Source: Agriotes lineatus
Lineage: Eukaryota > Arthropoda > Insecta > Coleoptera > Elateridae
Reading direction: 5' to 3'
Assembly (NCBI GenBank): GCA_940337035.1
Contig: CALNHX010003268.1
Span: forward strand, 90,240 to 154,239
Length of the DNA: 64,000 nucleotides
Positions 12,383 to 23,428 of this stretch are shown in pieces. Positions within the stretch are counted from its first letter, which is position 1. Each line of letters opens with the position of its first letter. Under the pieces are notes generated by a model. The model was not told the DNA's origin and did not search any database. It saw only the letters and a list, made by a program, of their open reading frames with translations. The position numbers and the translations under genes are program-made.

Positions 12383-12821
12383 ACTGAATTATGTAACTAA
12401 TGAAAACAAAAAATTCAGGGTGTCACAATTCAACTGTATGCAGTGTCACAATTAACAGCAGTAGGTAATTTAACAGGTTAATTGTGACACCCCCAACGTG
12501 CACAACCAAATTAATGATACGAACTTTATTGCATCACTTTTAGGTTAATTGTACCAAAAATTGATGACGCTAAAATTTTGAGCCATTTATCGGATTTCCG
12601 GAGGCAGCTATGCAATTTCAAACGAAAGGGTGTTGAATTTCAAAATGAGGTGTTTTAAATTTATTTAAAACTTACCTGACAGTAACACAAGTACAGTTCC
12701 AACAAACACATGAATTAAACTGAAGGTGTTGTATAGTGTATGGCCTAAGTTGCTTAAGTGATATTTATGAAAAGTCCAACTTTCTAGCGATGGTAGGCTG
12801 GTGTCACATTTACCTACAGTA

Positions 12822-13736
12822 TTTATTTTTAGTCCTTTTTTTTCCTTCTATTATTATTTCTTCTAGCATTTTAGTTAATATGTATCTTCTCTTCGTTATT
12901 AGTACAATGTCATCTGCGTACACTATTATTTGTCCTCTTGTTTGTATTGAGCGTTTATTTATTCTTTGTGTAATATACTCTAGAGCAATATTGAACAATG
13001 TTGCGGAAAGGGAGTCGCCCTGTTTGACTCCCTTGTTCGTAATGAATTCTTCTGTTTCACCTTTTTTCGTTTTTACCGCTTGCACGAGTTGTTTCTAATG
13101 TCATCCTTATTAATTTTCTTATTTTTGAAGCTATTCCCAGTTCGCTCATTGCTATCATGAGTTTGTTTCTATCGATTGAATCGAAGGCTAATTCAAAATC
13201 TATGAACAGGATCTCTATTTTCATATCGTATTCTAATGTTTTTTTTATTATTTGTTTTAGTGCAAATATCGCGTCTACTGTTGACTTTCCTTTCGTGAAT
13301 CCAAATTGATATTTTCCTACTACACTTCTTGTTCTTTCCCTAAGTCTGTTCTGAATCAGAATGAAAAGTATCTTATATGCCGTATTTAGTAGGGTGATTC
13401 CTCTACAATTTTTACATTCCTGTGGGCTTCCTTTTTATGTAATGTTACTATTTGTTCTACTTCGAAGTCTTCTGGCATTTTTGCCTCATTCCATATTTTT
13501 TGTATTAGTAGGAAAATATATTCGTGTAATGCGTCACCACCATATTTTATCAATTCCATGTTTATACCATCTTTACCTGGGGCTTTTGCGTTGTGACTGT
13601 CTTTAATAATTTGTTTCACTTCTTGAGATTGGGTTCTTGTATTATCTCCATCATTCTCTTCTTCTCTCGTTAATGTTCCTTGGTTTTCTTTTTCCTTTAG
13701 TATATGTATATATGTATGTATTATCTGTAACCCCAT
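12822..13736 (-). pseudogene. LINE 1 reverse transcriptase region
   Basis: The 13736-13386 piece contains NAKAPGKDGINMELIKYGG, the start of the reverse transcriptase domain in this LINE type. Frames between 13386 and 13085 carry the FDSIDRNK-like region, and 13085-12810 contains GVKQGDSLSATLFN and VYADDIVLI with the YADD active site. A frameshift in an A-rich run near 12835 shifts the frame just before the pogo insertion. Several stops separate the pieces, so this is inactive. Confidence 0.8.
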
Positions 13737-14340
13737 TTACCTTTAGTAATTTTTCAAAATGTTTTCTCCAGATTTCTTTATATTCCTTTTCTTTTTCTAC
13801 TATTTTACCTTGGTCGTTTTTTATACCAGATCATTCAGACTGATATACTTTATTCTGACTGCTAATCCTTTGATAAAACATTTTCGTATTTGCTTTCTTG
13901 CTTTCTTTCTCTATTTCTTGTAATTCCTCTTCTATCCATTCTTTCTTGCTCCTTCTTATTATTTTATTGCATGCTTTCCTGCTTTCTTCATATTTTGTTC
14001 CATTCTCTTCGTTTTTAGTTTTTATCCATTTTAGCCTTGTTTTTATTTTCTCTTCTTGTGCTGTTTTGCACTTTTCGTTAATACCATTCTTTCTTTTGGT
14101 TTTTCTTTTTGCATTTTATTACACTGTCTGATGTTTCATTTATCACTTTTTTTATGTTGTTTCATGTCTCTTGTATTGAAGTATCCTTTGGTTTCATTTT
14201 AATTTTTCTTTCGAATTCCGTCATGTATTGTTTCCTCGTTGCCTCATCCTTTAGTTTTTCCAGATCCCATTTTTTCTGTTCTGTTTTTCCTCTTGTTGGT
14301 TTTCTTTGTTTTTGCATGATTGTTGTAGTTACCATGTAAT

Positions 14341-14737
14341 GGTCTGAATCTGCACAAGCGCCTCAGTAGGTTTTTACATTAGTTATAGATGACTGCCTTC
14401 TTCTGGATACTAATACGTGGTCTATTTGTGATTGTGTTTTTTGATCTGCTGACTTCCATGTTATTTTGTGTTTTATTGGATGTTTATATTTCGTACTACT
14501 TATTATCATATTCGTTTTAGCAGCCAAGTAGCACAGTCTAAGCCCGTTGTCATTCGTTTTCTCATGGATTGTGGACCTCCCTGCTACCTGACTTGCTATG
14601 TGTTCCTCTCCAATCTGTGCATTGAAATCCCCTAGTACTACTATTTGATCTTCCTTTGGTATTCTTTCAATCTCTTCCTCTAACTTTTCATAAAAATGGG
14701 TTGGTTTCTGTGGGGGCGTATATATTCATTATGTATA
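14341..14737 (-). pseudogene. LINE 1 endonuclease, C-terminal half
   Basis: The minus-strand translation begins IMNIYAPPQKPTHFYEKLEE at the truncated edge and continues through VVLGDFNAQIG, SQIDHVLVSRR and ADSDHYMV. These are the GDFN, IDH and SDH motifs of the AP-like endonuclease of non-LTR elements. The N-terminal third is missing because a mariner-type terminal sequence starts at 14738. At least one internal stop is present. Confidence 0.75.
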
Positions 14738-15310
14738 CAGGGTGTATTAAAACGTGCGGCTAATAATTAAGACACGCAATTCTACGTTGAAAAAAAGCAT
14801 AAAGCTTTAACACCAATTTGTTCTTAGACGAAGAGTCTTTAAATTATAAGCACTTAAAGGTTTTTTAATTTGACAACGTTGTACAATTTAAAGCTAAGAG
14901 ACATGCATTTAGTTACCCTTGATCGTATATGTTTGTGATTCTGCAATTAAATCAAGTATGTGTTTATGTTTTTCATGGATTATATCCTCTAAAATTATTG
15001 AAATAATTGACAAATCAAGATTGAATGCGTTTTATTTAAATTAATACTCTTTTTTGGCTACAATAGCTGTTCAAAATGAGCACCTGCAACTTCTACACAT
15101 TTGGTACACCGAGTAAGAATGTTTGGTATTAGATTTTAGAGCATGTTACGATTGTTTATTTCTCTAACGGCATTATTTATCCGTTCAATAAATTGTTCTT
15201 CGATTTCAATTTTTACTTGATAATCATGAGCTTTTAAAAAACCCCAAAAGAAAAAGTCTAGGACATTTAGGTCGCGACTTCTTGCGGGCCATGGTATCGG
15301 AGCAAATTAT
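14738..15310 (-). mobile_element. mariner-like fragment, 3' end with terminal repeat
   Basis: A terminal sequence TA|CAGGGTGTATTAAAACG marks the edge at 14738. On the minus strand, about 15300-15050 translates as PIPWPARSRDLNVLDFFFWG followed by degenerate frames ending near CRSCRCSF. This is the third-Asp region and C-terminus of a mariner-type transposase. No 5' half or second terminal repeat is visible, so this is a truncated relic related to the fuller element at 28842-30162. Confidence 0.6.
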
Positions 15311-15794
15311 ACGTAAACTAATTACCAAAATGTTATAATTTATATTTGATTACTTCTTTTAATTGTTGAATTATGTGTTGTTGATACTATTTAAATTTAT
15401 TTCTCAACCATAGTCAAAAAAAATTTCAAAGTTTGAGCTGACCATGATGATTCAATTGTTGATTTTTGAAATGTGCACATTCAAGATGTTTGTTTTTAAT
15501 AAATAATGTAGTCTTTTTGTTAGTTCGAAATTCATTTAACATTAAACATTAATTTTATACCATTAAAACACTTTAATAATCCACGATTTTTTCATCCCCT
15601 GCATCTCGCCAACTATTCTTTCTAGAGAAAAAATGAATAGAACCTTTTTTATAGGAAATTGGAAGTAGTTTAATTTTATACATTCCTTCGTTGACAGGAC
15701 TACAATATCCATTTCTGCGCTTATCCGACAGTTAAGCAATCTTTTTTGCTGCTCTGTTCGAACAGTGCAATAGACACTCCCTTTTTAAAATATA
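15311..15794. other. spacer holding an inverted repeat copy
   Basis: No gene is seen. About 15540-15700 is the reverse complement of 718-875; the rest is AT-rich sequence without recognisable features. Confidence 0.5.
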
Positions 15795-15899
15795 CGTAAC
15801 CAGCTTAATCTAATTAAATTTTGTTTTGCGTTTTATTTTCAGATTTTACATTTAATAAATCGGGATTCTTCCTTAGTTGACCATAATTTGCCTAATGCA

Positions 15900-17867
15900 A
15901 TGACCAGCGTGTTACATGAAACACTAACAACAGTCAACGAAAGTAGAGCAGTTGCAAATCTACATGTTGGGCAAGAGATCATGCGAGGTACCATGGAAAA
16001 CATGGCTTATCACGAAATCAATATAAAACAGGAAGAAGTTGACGTAAAAGAGCATTTGACTGATACGTGTGCAACACCGGAAAGCATTTTAGATCAGTTA
16101 GTTTGCAACGTCTGTACATATGAAGCAGAAGATGAGAGTAATTTCTTGGAATACAAAACTGCAGAGAAACGTGACTTAGTTAAGGATTTGACGACCCATA
16201 CAGTTGAAGAACCATATTCATGTTTTATTTCTGAGTATAAAGCAGGACAAAAAGATCATGTAGTGGACCCTATCAGAATCCATATGCAAGAAAAAACTAA
16301 TTCATGTGCTATTTGCGAGTTTAAAACAGCAAAAAAAAATGATTTAGTTATACATATGAGAACACATACAGGGCAGAAACCTTATTCATGTTCTATTTGC
16401 GAGTATAAAGCAGCTCGGAAAAGTACTTTAGTGGAACATATGAAGATACATACAAGAGAGAAACCTTATAGATATTCTATTTGTGAGTATAAAACAGCCC
16501 AAAGAAGAAATTTAGTTATTCATATGAAGAAGCATACAGGGGAGAAACTTCACAGATGTTCCATTTGTGAGTATAAAACAGCAAGAAAAAGTTATTTAGT
16601 TATACATATGAGAACACATACAGAGGAGAAACCTTATTCATGTTCTATTTGCGAGTATAAAGCAACTAGGAAAAGTACTGTAGTGGAACATATGAAGATA
16701 CATACAAGAGAGAAACCTTATAAATGTTCTATTTGTGAGTATAAAACAGCCTTTAGAAATAGTTTAGTTAAACATATGAGAACACATACAGGGGAGAAAC
16801 CTTACTCATGTTCTATTTGCGAGCATAAAACAGCTCAAAGAAGTAGTTTAGTTAAACATATGAAGATACATTCAGGTGAGAAACCTTATTTGTGTGGTAT
16901 TTGCGAGTATAAAACAGCAGTAAAAGGTAATTTAGTAAGTCATGTAAAAACACACATAGATATCAAAACTCGTACAGGAGAGAAACCTCATTCATGTTCT
17001 GTTTGTAAGTATAAAACAGCAGAAAAATGTAATTTAGTAAGTCATATGAAAACGCACACAGATGAGAAACCTTACTCATGTGGTATTTGCGAGTATAAAG
17101 GAGCCCTGAAAAGGCACATAGTTAAACATATGAAAACGCATACAGGAGAGAAACCGTACTCATGTGCAATTTGCGAGTATAAAGGAGCCCTAAAAAGTCA
17201 TTTAGTTAAACATATGAAAACGCATACAGGAGAGAAACCTTATTTATGTTGTATTTGCGAACATAGAGCAGCACAAAAAGCTCATTTAGTGAAGCACATA
17301 CAAACGCACACAGATGTAAAAACGCATACAAGAGAGAAACCTTATTTATGTGGTATTTGCGAATATAGAGCAGCACAAAAGGCTAATTTAGTAAGTCATA
17401 TAAAAACGCACACAGATGAGAAACCTTACTCATGTGGTATTTGCGAGTTTAAAACAGCCCGCAAAAGTAATTTACTTAGACATATGAAAACGCATACAGG
17501 AGAGAAACCTTATTTATGTGGTTTTTGCGAATATAGAGCAATACAAAAAGATCAATTAGAGAAACATATGAGGACCCATACACAAGAAAGACCATATTCT
17601 TGTGCAGTTTGCGAGTATAGAGCAGCCCAGAAAAGTACTTTAGTGGAACATATGAAGACGCATACAAGAGAGAAACCCTTTTCTTGTTCTGTTTGCGAGT
17701 ATAAAACAGCATGGAAACGTACTTTAGCGAAACATTTGAAGACGCATACAGGTGAGAAACCTTATTCATGTGGTATTTGCGAGTATAAAGGAACCTTAAA
17801 AAGTAATTTAGTTAAACATATGAAAACGCATACAGGAGAGAAACCTTATTTATGTGGTATTTGCTAA
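15900..17867 (+). CDS. C2H2 zinc-finger protein, copy A (truncated)
   Basis: This should encode a nuclear DNA-binding protein. After a 120-residue leader with the acidic, sumoylation-like motif NIKQEEVDVKEH comes a tandem array of C-x2-C-x12-H-x3-H fingers joined by THTGEKPY-type linkers. I count 17 complete fingers, one that has lost its first Cys (PYRYSICEYK) and one degenerate leading finger. The frame ends at TAA (17865-17867), where the repeat consensus has GAA, and finger-like sequence continues beyond. TTTTATTTTCAG at 15830-15841 is a likely splice acceptor. The frame is open from there, so coding may begin in an unseen upstream exon; 15900 is the first ATG. It is either a shortened functional protein or a decaying paralogue of the gene at 40895. 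Confidence 0.8.
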   Translation: MTSVLHETLTTVNESRAVANLHVGQEIMRGTMENMAYHEINIKQEEVDVKEHLTDTCATPESILDQLVCNVCTYEAEDESNFLEYKTAEKRDLVKDLTTHTVEEPYSCFISEYKAGQKDHVVDPIRIHMQEKTNSCAICEFKTAKKNDLVIHMRTHTGQKPYSCSICEYKAARKSTLVEHMKIHTREKPYRYSICEYKTAQRRNLVIHMKKHTGEKLHRCSICEYKTARKSYLVIHMRTHTEEKPYSCSICEYKATRKSTVVEHMKIHTREKPYKCSICEYKTAFRNSLVKHMRTHTGEKPYSCSICEHKTAQRSSLVKHMKIHSGEKPYLCGICEYKTAVKGNLVSHVKTHIDIKTRTGEKPHSCSVCKYKTAEKCNLVSHMKTHTDEKPYSCGICEYKGALKRHIVKHMKTHTGEKPYSCAICEYKGALKSHLVKHMKTHTGEKPYLCCICEHRAAQKAHLVKHIQTHTDVKTHTREKPYLCGICEYRAAQKANLVSHIKTHTDEKPYSCGICEFKTARKSNLLRHMKTHTGEKPYLCGFCEYRAIQKDQLEKHMRTHTQERPYSCAVCEYRAAQKSTLVEHMKTHTREKPFSCSVCEYKTAWKRTLAKHLKTHTGEKPYSCGICEYKGTLKSNLVKHMKTHTGEKPYLCGIC

Positions 17868-18480
17868 TATAGAGCAGCACAAAAAGCTCATTTAGTGAAA
17901 CATATGAAGACCCATACATAAGAAAGAAAGTATAAAGCAGCCCAGAAAAGTAATTTAGTTAGTCATATGAAAGCGCACACAGGTGAAAAACCTTATTAAT
18001 GTGGTAGGTGTGAGTAAAATAGAACAAAAAGTTAATTTAGTTAATCATATGGAAATGCATACAGGGCAATAATCTTATTCATGTGGTATTTGTGAGTATA
18101 AAACAGGACGAAAAGTTAATTTAGTTGATCATATGAAAATGCATACACGGGAGTAATCCTATTTGCGAGTATAAAACAGTCCTTAGAAGTAGTTTATTAG
18201 TCATATGAAGGCATATAGGAGAGATTATTTTCTATTGCGAATATAGAACAGCACAAAGAGGTGATTTAGTGGACCACATGAATTCCCATACACAAGAAAA
18301 ACCTTATTCTTGGGACATTTGCGAATACGAGAAGTAGTTCAGTTGGACATGAAAGCGCATACAAGGGAGAAAGAAACCTTATTAGTATTCTACTAAGGAG
18401 TACAGAACAGCACAAAACGGTGTTTTAGATAGTCATACGAATATATACAGAAAAAAAAAAGTATTTTAGTGAATCAGAAA
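17868..18480 (+). pseudogene. decayed zinc-finger tail of copy A
   Basis: Recognisable finger units (for example YKAAQKSNLVSHMKAHTGEKPY) continue after the stop at 17865. They carry in-frame stops, a deletion of about 24 bp near 17930 and later frameshifts. A GGGAGTAATCC site at about 18150 aligns with the TAA that ends copy B, so the ancestral array probably stopped there. Fingers past that point are degenerate in both copies. Confidence 0.75.
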
Positions 18481-19150
18481 ACAACATCCTTTGGAAGATC
18501 AGGATGTGGATGAAACGGAGTTACATCTGAGCCTATTAAAAAACAAAATTGACTGAATATCGTAATTACATTTGCATCATAAGTTTTTGGGTGAGACAGA
18601 TCTTTGAGCATGTGCCGCTCAAAGTCAAACATCTGTTCTCGTCTTGCTCGATGCTCAGTTGCATTTATCACGACATTCGTTTGCTGCTCACTATATCAAA
18701 ATGTAGGTATTGTTCTTCCAGGCCGATGGCATCATCTGGTTACTAAATACTAGATTTCTTTATAGTCCTTTGGATAGACTCGAGGCTTTTCTTTTTACTT
18801 ACGAAGATGTTTGCCATCCAGGACAACCACAGCAAGACATAATTATTTTTTCCGGATGCCAGTGTCCCATTGCCGTGCCGTACTAGAGGCTATTCTGCAA
18901 GAATACGCCGTTGAAGGTTGTATTCCTACATTTGGAAATCAGCTAAGGTGCTGTAATTAATGTAATTACTTATTTTTCTTTTATGTGCTTTGCTGCTTTC
19001 ACAACAAATCTTATTTTAAATTACTACATCACTTCATTACTTATTGCTACAACCACGGACTTAGCTGGAGTTACTTATTACTACTTTGCGGTAGTTTGTT
19101 AAATTGTCTTTTAGATAACATGTCTTAACTTAATTAACTTAAATCCAATA

Positions 19151-19275
19151 GATTGCTACATCTGCGGACATCTGAAATCCAACTTATACTCTATGCCAAT
19201 TCACAATACCACAGAGCTGAAGCAAAGAGTAGAAGAGGGATGGCAAGAAAGTCTACCCAAACGTAGAAGTATAGT
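19151..19275 (+). pseudogene. possible mariner-type transposase C-terminal fragment
   Basis: The plus strand reads CYICGHLKSNLYSMPIHNTT followed by ELKQRVEEGW. This fits the WGHLK...VY...ELKQRI segment after the third catalytic residue of mariner/Tc1-type transposases. The matching segment in copy B (about 43430-43540) reads CYIWGHLKSKVCSMP, with the expected Trp. No other part of a transposase is clear nearby. Confidence 0.4.
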
Positions 19276-19425
19276 GGATTCAAGTCAGGTGATAATATGA
19301 ACCATGCTGTGGATCCCCAATCGTTAATTCCTCTTTCGGCAAGCAGTAATTTTATTGAAATCGGTAAATTTTGGTCTCAACCTTAAAATGGCTATAACTC
19401 GGAAATAACCAGTGTTAGATGACAT

Positions 19426-19949
19426 ACAATACAGTGCTTTCGTAAAGTAGTGAATAAATTCGTTAAAAGTTCAAGGAATAACTTTAGGAAAAAACGCTCG
19501 GACCCGTCGATTTTTATTTTTATTTGAACAGTTTTTGAAATAAAATGCATACATACAGGGTGTCCCGTGTATGAGGTATGGCGTTATCGATGTTTTTTTT
19601 AAATGGAAACCCCCTTTTTTTATTACGGAATCTGAAAGAACGCATCTTTTTACTTGCGTTAAGCTAATTTTTGAGTATAGATCAGATGATCAAAAATTAA
19701 GAAAAATTTAAAAATTGCAAAATACTAAATTTAGTAATTTCTAAAACAACTAAATTAAATTTACAAATTGTGCATCGTTGTCTATCTGACAGTAACTAAG
19801 ACGACTGATATGTTTTTTGTTGATTGCTGTCATTGATAGAAGCGTAAAATCACACTTCTTAAAATCAAATTTACTATTTTGCAAATTTAATGTTTTTTTC
19901 TTAATTTTTAGTAATGTGACCTATACCCAAAAATTACCTTATATATATA
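19426..19949. other. spacer with a mariner-type terminal sequence and foldback
   Basis: A TA|CAGGGTGTCCCGTGTATG terminal-like sequence starts near 19558, with no partner end found. About 19680-19930 contains an imperfect foldback in which TAATTTTTGAGTATAG pairs with CTATACCCAAAAATTA. A (TA)n tract at about 19940-19952 abuts the LINE 2 3' end. No gene is seen. Confidence 0.45.
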
Positions 19950-20049
19950 TATATAGGCAACTAAACTCAGGGAGTTATGGCCCAATCCTTGCGGATTCTT
20001 TCCCTTCACCTAGCTTAAGGTCAGGGGGAAATATAAAAGGGTGCTGTCT

Positions 20050-21256
20050 TCAACTGATCTTCTGCTGTTATATTCTTGGGTGGGTCTTGGTTGCTTCTGT
20101 TACTTCTTTCCATTGTTTTCTGTTACTACACTTTTTTCTTCAGTTCTCTATTCTCATTGTCTTCATATCTTCTAATATGTTGTCTCTCCAGTTACTTTTC
20201 GGTCTTCCTCTGCGGTTTTCTTTATCTGGTTTCCACTCTGTTATTTCTTTTATTGCTCTGCCGTCTTCACACCTCATCACATGTCCGAACCATTTTAGTC
20301 TCTGAGCCTTGACAAATTTTATTATATCTTCTCCGTTCATTACTCTTACTATTTCAAAATTCATCCTCCTTCTATATGTTTCTTCTTCTGTTTTTATAGG
20401 TCCTAAAATGTTTCTTATAATTTTTCTTTCGAAACGCCTTAGTTCTTCTTCATCTGTTTTTGTGAAAGCCCATGTTTGCATACCATAAGTTACTATTGGT
20501 CGTATTAATGTTTTGTATATCCTGATCTTTGATGCAACACTGAGTTGATTGTTGTTTAAGAGCGGTCTATACGAGTAAGTACATCTATTTCCTTTTCGAA
20601 TTTTTTCCCTTAAGCGTGTCTTTCTCATACATGGTTTCTGTATTACGGATCCTAGGTAATTAAGTTTATTCACTTCTTCAAAATTAAATGTTCCTATTTT
20701 CAGGTTTTGCAGTCGGTCTTGTTTTTTGTTATAAATCATGTATTTTGTTTTTTCTCATTAATGCGAAGGCCATAATGCCTTGCTTCTCTGTCTAATTCTT
20801 GAAATTTTGCTATTAAATCTGTTTTACTTCTGCTAATCAACACTAGATCATCGGCGTATGCTACCACTTGCGATTGTTTCGTTGTAATTAATCCTTGCAG
20901 GTTTGCTTTACGCATTACACATTCTATAATGATGTTAAAGAGGAGTGACGAGAGCGTGTCTCCTTGTTTCACGCCTTTGTTTATACTTATGCTTTCGGTG
21001 GTTATATTATTTATTTGGATTACCGCTTCTGTATCCCGTAGAGTCATTGCAATTAATCTTCCTAATTTCCTTGGTATTTTCATGTTGTTCATTTCTTGTA
21101 TTAACTTTTTTCTAGTGATTGAATCAAAGGCACTTTCAAAGTCGATAAAGATTATCTGCAGGTCTAGATTGTATGCATAGGCTTTCTCTAGAATCTGTTC
21201 TACTATATGTATTGCGTCTGTTGTGCTTCTGCTGGGGCAAAAGCCTTGTTGATAAT
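20050..21256 (-). pseudogene. LINE 2 reverse transcriptase, 3' part, and C-terminus
   Basis: The open piece 21266-20736 reads DYQQGFCPSRSTTDAI, FIDFESAFDSI, GVKQGDTLSSLLFN and VVAYADDLVLI, covering RT motifs through the YADD active site. A second piece, 20739-20140, carries TYGMQTWAFTKTDEEELRR, FERKIIRNILGPI, LKWFGHVMRCEDG and RRGRPKSNWRD. That is the conserved C-terminal region of this LINE type. The two pieces differ in frame near 20738. The RT resumes upstream at 23904, across the P-like insertion. Confidence 0.85.
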
Positions 21257-21439
21257 CACGATACACTTATACCGGTATGCTGACTTTGTGACTAAAATTC
21301 GTTCATTCGCGCGCATGACGTCACGTACGACATAGAACACGCGGGAAGTCAGGCTGGATGCGTTTGTTCTGCAGTAGTAACGTGGTCGTGTACAGTTTTA
21401 AAGTGATTTTGTAATTGTTTTACGTTACATTTAGCCACA

Positions 21440-22142
21440 ATGCCTAGTTGTGCCGTTGCTACTTGCAAGAATTATACCCAAAAGACAAAGAGAACTGAAA
21501 TTAAATACTTCAGGTTTCCGAAAACGCTGATTTAGCAAAGCAATGGATTGTTGCATGCCGTCGTCAAGATGAAATAAATTTGAAAAATGGTACGTGAACT
21601 ACAATTATTATTCAAACCACTTATTTCAATGCGTATTACCAAAAATTTTAAATTTTTTCAGCATGTATCAGTTCCAATCATTTCGAATCCAGCTGTCTCC
21701 AAATACCTTTAAAGCAACGGTTACTAAATTACAACCCAAAAAACAACAGAAATTTAAAGGCTGGTGCCATGCCTACATTAAATATTCCTAAATCTTGTCA
21801 AACTATATACAAAGAAGAAAGGTCTCTTCGATTAGAAAAAGAACACGACGATGTGCAGTACATGAAATATTACTTTCTGCTGAATCCACTGCAATATTGG
21901 ATGAATCTGTGTCTGAAAAACAACAGGACAAATCAGAGGTTGTTAGTATGGAGGTCGATGTCGTTAGTCAGACAGACAAGTGTTTAAATAGTTATTTATC
22001 CAACGAGTTTATAAAGTCAGATACGAGTTTTATACATACTTTGTTCGACTACCACATAATTATACTAAAAGAGATTAAGAAACGTCAACACGATTTCAAA
22101 TTGAGAACTAAAAATCAGGTCAGGCTGCTTTCATTGCTTTAA
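21440..22142 (+). pseudogene. THAP-domain transposase N-terminus (P-like)
   Basis: Starting at ATG 21440 the sequence reads MPSCAVATCKNYTQKTKRTE then KYFRFPKT. A one-base frame change leads into AKQWIVACRRQDEINLKN. A GTACGT...TTTTTTCAG intron (about 21591-21661) then joins to ACISSNHFES and, further on, LKAGAMPTLNIP. This is the C2CH pattern of a THAP zinc finger, with its trailing AVPT-like box. Frames at 21769-21987 and 21795-22142 continue in different phases with no RNase-H-like catalytic region. In intact P-type elements the THAP domain binds the element ends. This copy is broken by the frameshift. Confidence 0.7.
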
Positions 22143-22749
22143 ATTGAAAACGCACAACATTTTATAGATAGTTTTGACCGAAGGGTGCAGTAATATGTAT
22201 CTTGCATAGTATACAATATCAACATGGCTTTGACGCATGAAAAGTGTCAAATAATAGCCTTCTTTAAAAAATGGCAGTCGAAAATAGTACATTATGTAAC
22301 GAGCGTTGTAACTACATTTGATTACTACACCGGATTCATCCTAACGAAGAATTGTTAGAAGTCGCACTTAAGCTTGAATCAGAATTTTCTTATGCAACGA
22401 GAAAAACATTTTCCGAAATTTGGCTGACAGAACTATTTCAAAATTGAAAGGAAACATTCCATTTGAAGTAGTTCTTTGTCTAAGTAGAACGCGAACGTAT
22501 ATAAGATTGCGGGACCTCAATAAAAAAATTAGTTTTAATAATTGCAGAAGAAAACTAGAACAAAAAATGTCAAAATTTACGAACTATAAAAAATAAATAT
22601 TAGGGTGCAATTATTTCGTAAAAACTTTTTGTATTCTGGTATCGTAAACGCCTAATTAAAAAATTTAAATCATTATTGTTCATTCAAAAACTGACAAATA
22701 CAACATGCTGTCTTTTCCTGTACTCTGATGTCTCTTTTGATAGTAAAAT

Positions 22750-23428
22750 AAAAATCTGGTGTGATACACGCACACAACTTCTTTTTACAGGGATCTTATA
22801 ATTAGCCAAAAATTTGATTTTAAATGTTTTAAGCATTTGTCAAAAATTTTCAAAAATTACAAATTCTGCAAAAACGGTACAAAATAGAGCGTTAGTTGAA
22901 GAGACAAATTTTCTCTAGAATTTTAAGCTGATTTCAAAAATGTAATAATATACCTTGTGTTCTATTTAAAATAAGAGTTAATAAAAAAAATAGACAAAAA
23001 AACAAAAGAAACCCATTTTAGAAGTATTCAACTGGAAAATCAACTGTCTCACATCAATACACATTAAAAATGTAATAAAAATGTAAAGTTAAAAAAAAAT
23101 CGTTACAGCCGTTTTTGAAAAAATCGAAAAAAACTGAAAAATCACAAGAGTGAACACCTACTTCCGGTTATGCGATTTTCTTAAAAAGCTTGCTGTCGCA
23201 TCTACATAGTACACAAAACTTATATATGAAGTTTCAACGCCATACCTCTTTCCGTTTTTGAGATATTCTGTTCACAGACAGACAGACAGACACACACACA
23301 GACAGACCAATGAAAAAAATATGTTTTTTGGGATCAGGGGACTCTGAAACGTGAAGATCCGTTGAAAACTCAATTTCGAATTTTTGGGGTGAATCCAATA
23401 CTTCCTTTATAGTAAAAGGAAGTAAAAA
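22750..23428 (+). mobile_element. GACA-array element A1 (Helentron-associated-like)
   Basis: The element starts AATCTGGTGTGATACACGCA and includes a (GACA/CACA)n tract at about 23275-23310. It then has GGGACTCTGAAACGTGAAGA and ends with a hairpin formed by CTTCCTTT and AAAGGAAG, followed by TAAAAA. Its 5' part has ACTTCTTTTTAC, an inverted partner of the 3' terminal ACTTCCTTTTAC. It has no coding capacity. Copies A2-A5 at 27196-28516 and 32732-33427 are closer to each other than to this one. Confidence 0.7.

Larger units (their letters stand above)
9928..12819 (-). mobile_element. pogo-like DNA transposon, 2892 bp, nested in LINE 1
   Basis: The left end begins CTGTAGGTACAGCC, the right end reverse-complemented begins CTGTAGGTAAATGTGACACC, and both are flanked by TA. 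Removing the element with one TA turns the LINE minus strand into a continuous GLKINSEKTKIM reading, which fixes the borders to the base. Near both ends the motif TTGTGACA(C) recurs many times (about 9945-10340 and 12418-12490), likely transposase-binding subterminal repeats. The transposase is broken, so the copy is dead. Confidence 0.85.
9166..14737 (-). mobile_element. non-LTR retrotransposon (LINE 1), 5'-truncated, split by a pogo-like element
   Basis: Excluding the 9928-12819 insertion, about 2.7 kb of LINE remains on the minus strand. In 5'-to-3' order it shows the C-terminal half of an AP-like endonuclease, a reverse transcriptase with a YADD box, and a C-terminal region ending in RGRPKANW-type sequence. 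It ends with a short (CATA)n tail at about 9168-9180. The 5' end is lost where a mariner fragment begins at 14738. It resembles the insect families often annotated as endonuclease-reverse transcriptase; I do not assign a clade. Frameshifts and stops throughout make it inactive. Confidence 0.85.
15795..19425 (+). repeat. segmental duplication, copy A
   Basis: From TACGTAACCAGCTTAATCTA to TAACCAGTGTTAGATGACAT this interval aligns in the same orientation with 40793-43703. It covers the splice acceptor, the zinc-finger exon, its decayed 3' tail and about 1 kb downstream. Length differences come mostly from the number of zinc fingers. Just beyond the right edge, 19430-19520 is the reverse complement of 28520-28600. 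Confidence 0.85.

Noticed and set aside
13361..14339. Several plus-strand hydrophobic open frames between 12.7 and 14.3 kb (and 24.1-24.7, 34.0-34.5 kb on the opposite strand of LINEs)
   Set aside because: They are complements of Lys/Glu-rich LINE coding sequence, which always yields Phe/Leu/Ser-rich frames.
9164..14737. Assigning LINEs 1-3 to a named clade such as RTE, Jockey or CR1
   Set aside because: The motifs show a non-LTR element with AP-like endonuclease, but clade placement needs a tree of the RT domain, which I cannot build here.
17476..17769. Minus-strand open frames inside both zinc-finger arrays (also 41412-41639, 41850-42077, 42120-42413)
   Set aside because: They are antisense shadows of the finger repeat; their similarity to one another only reflects the tandem array.
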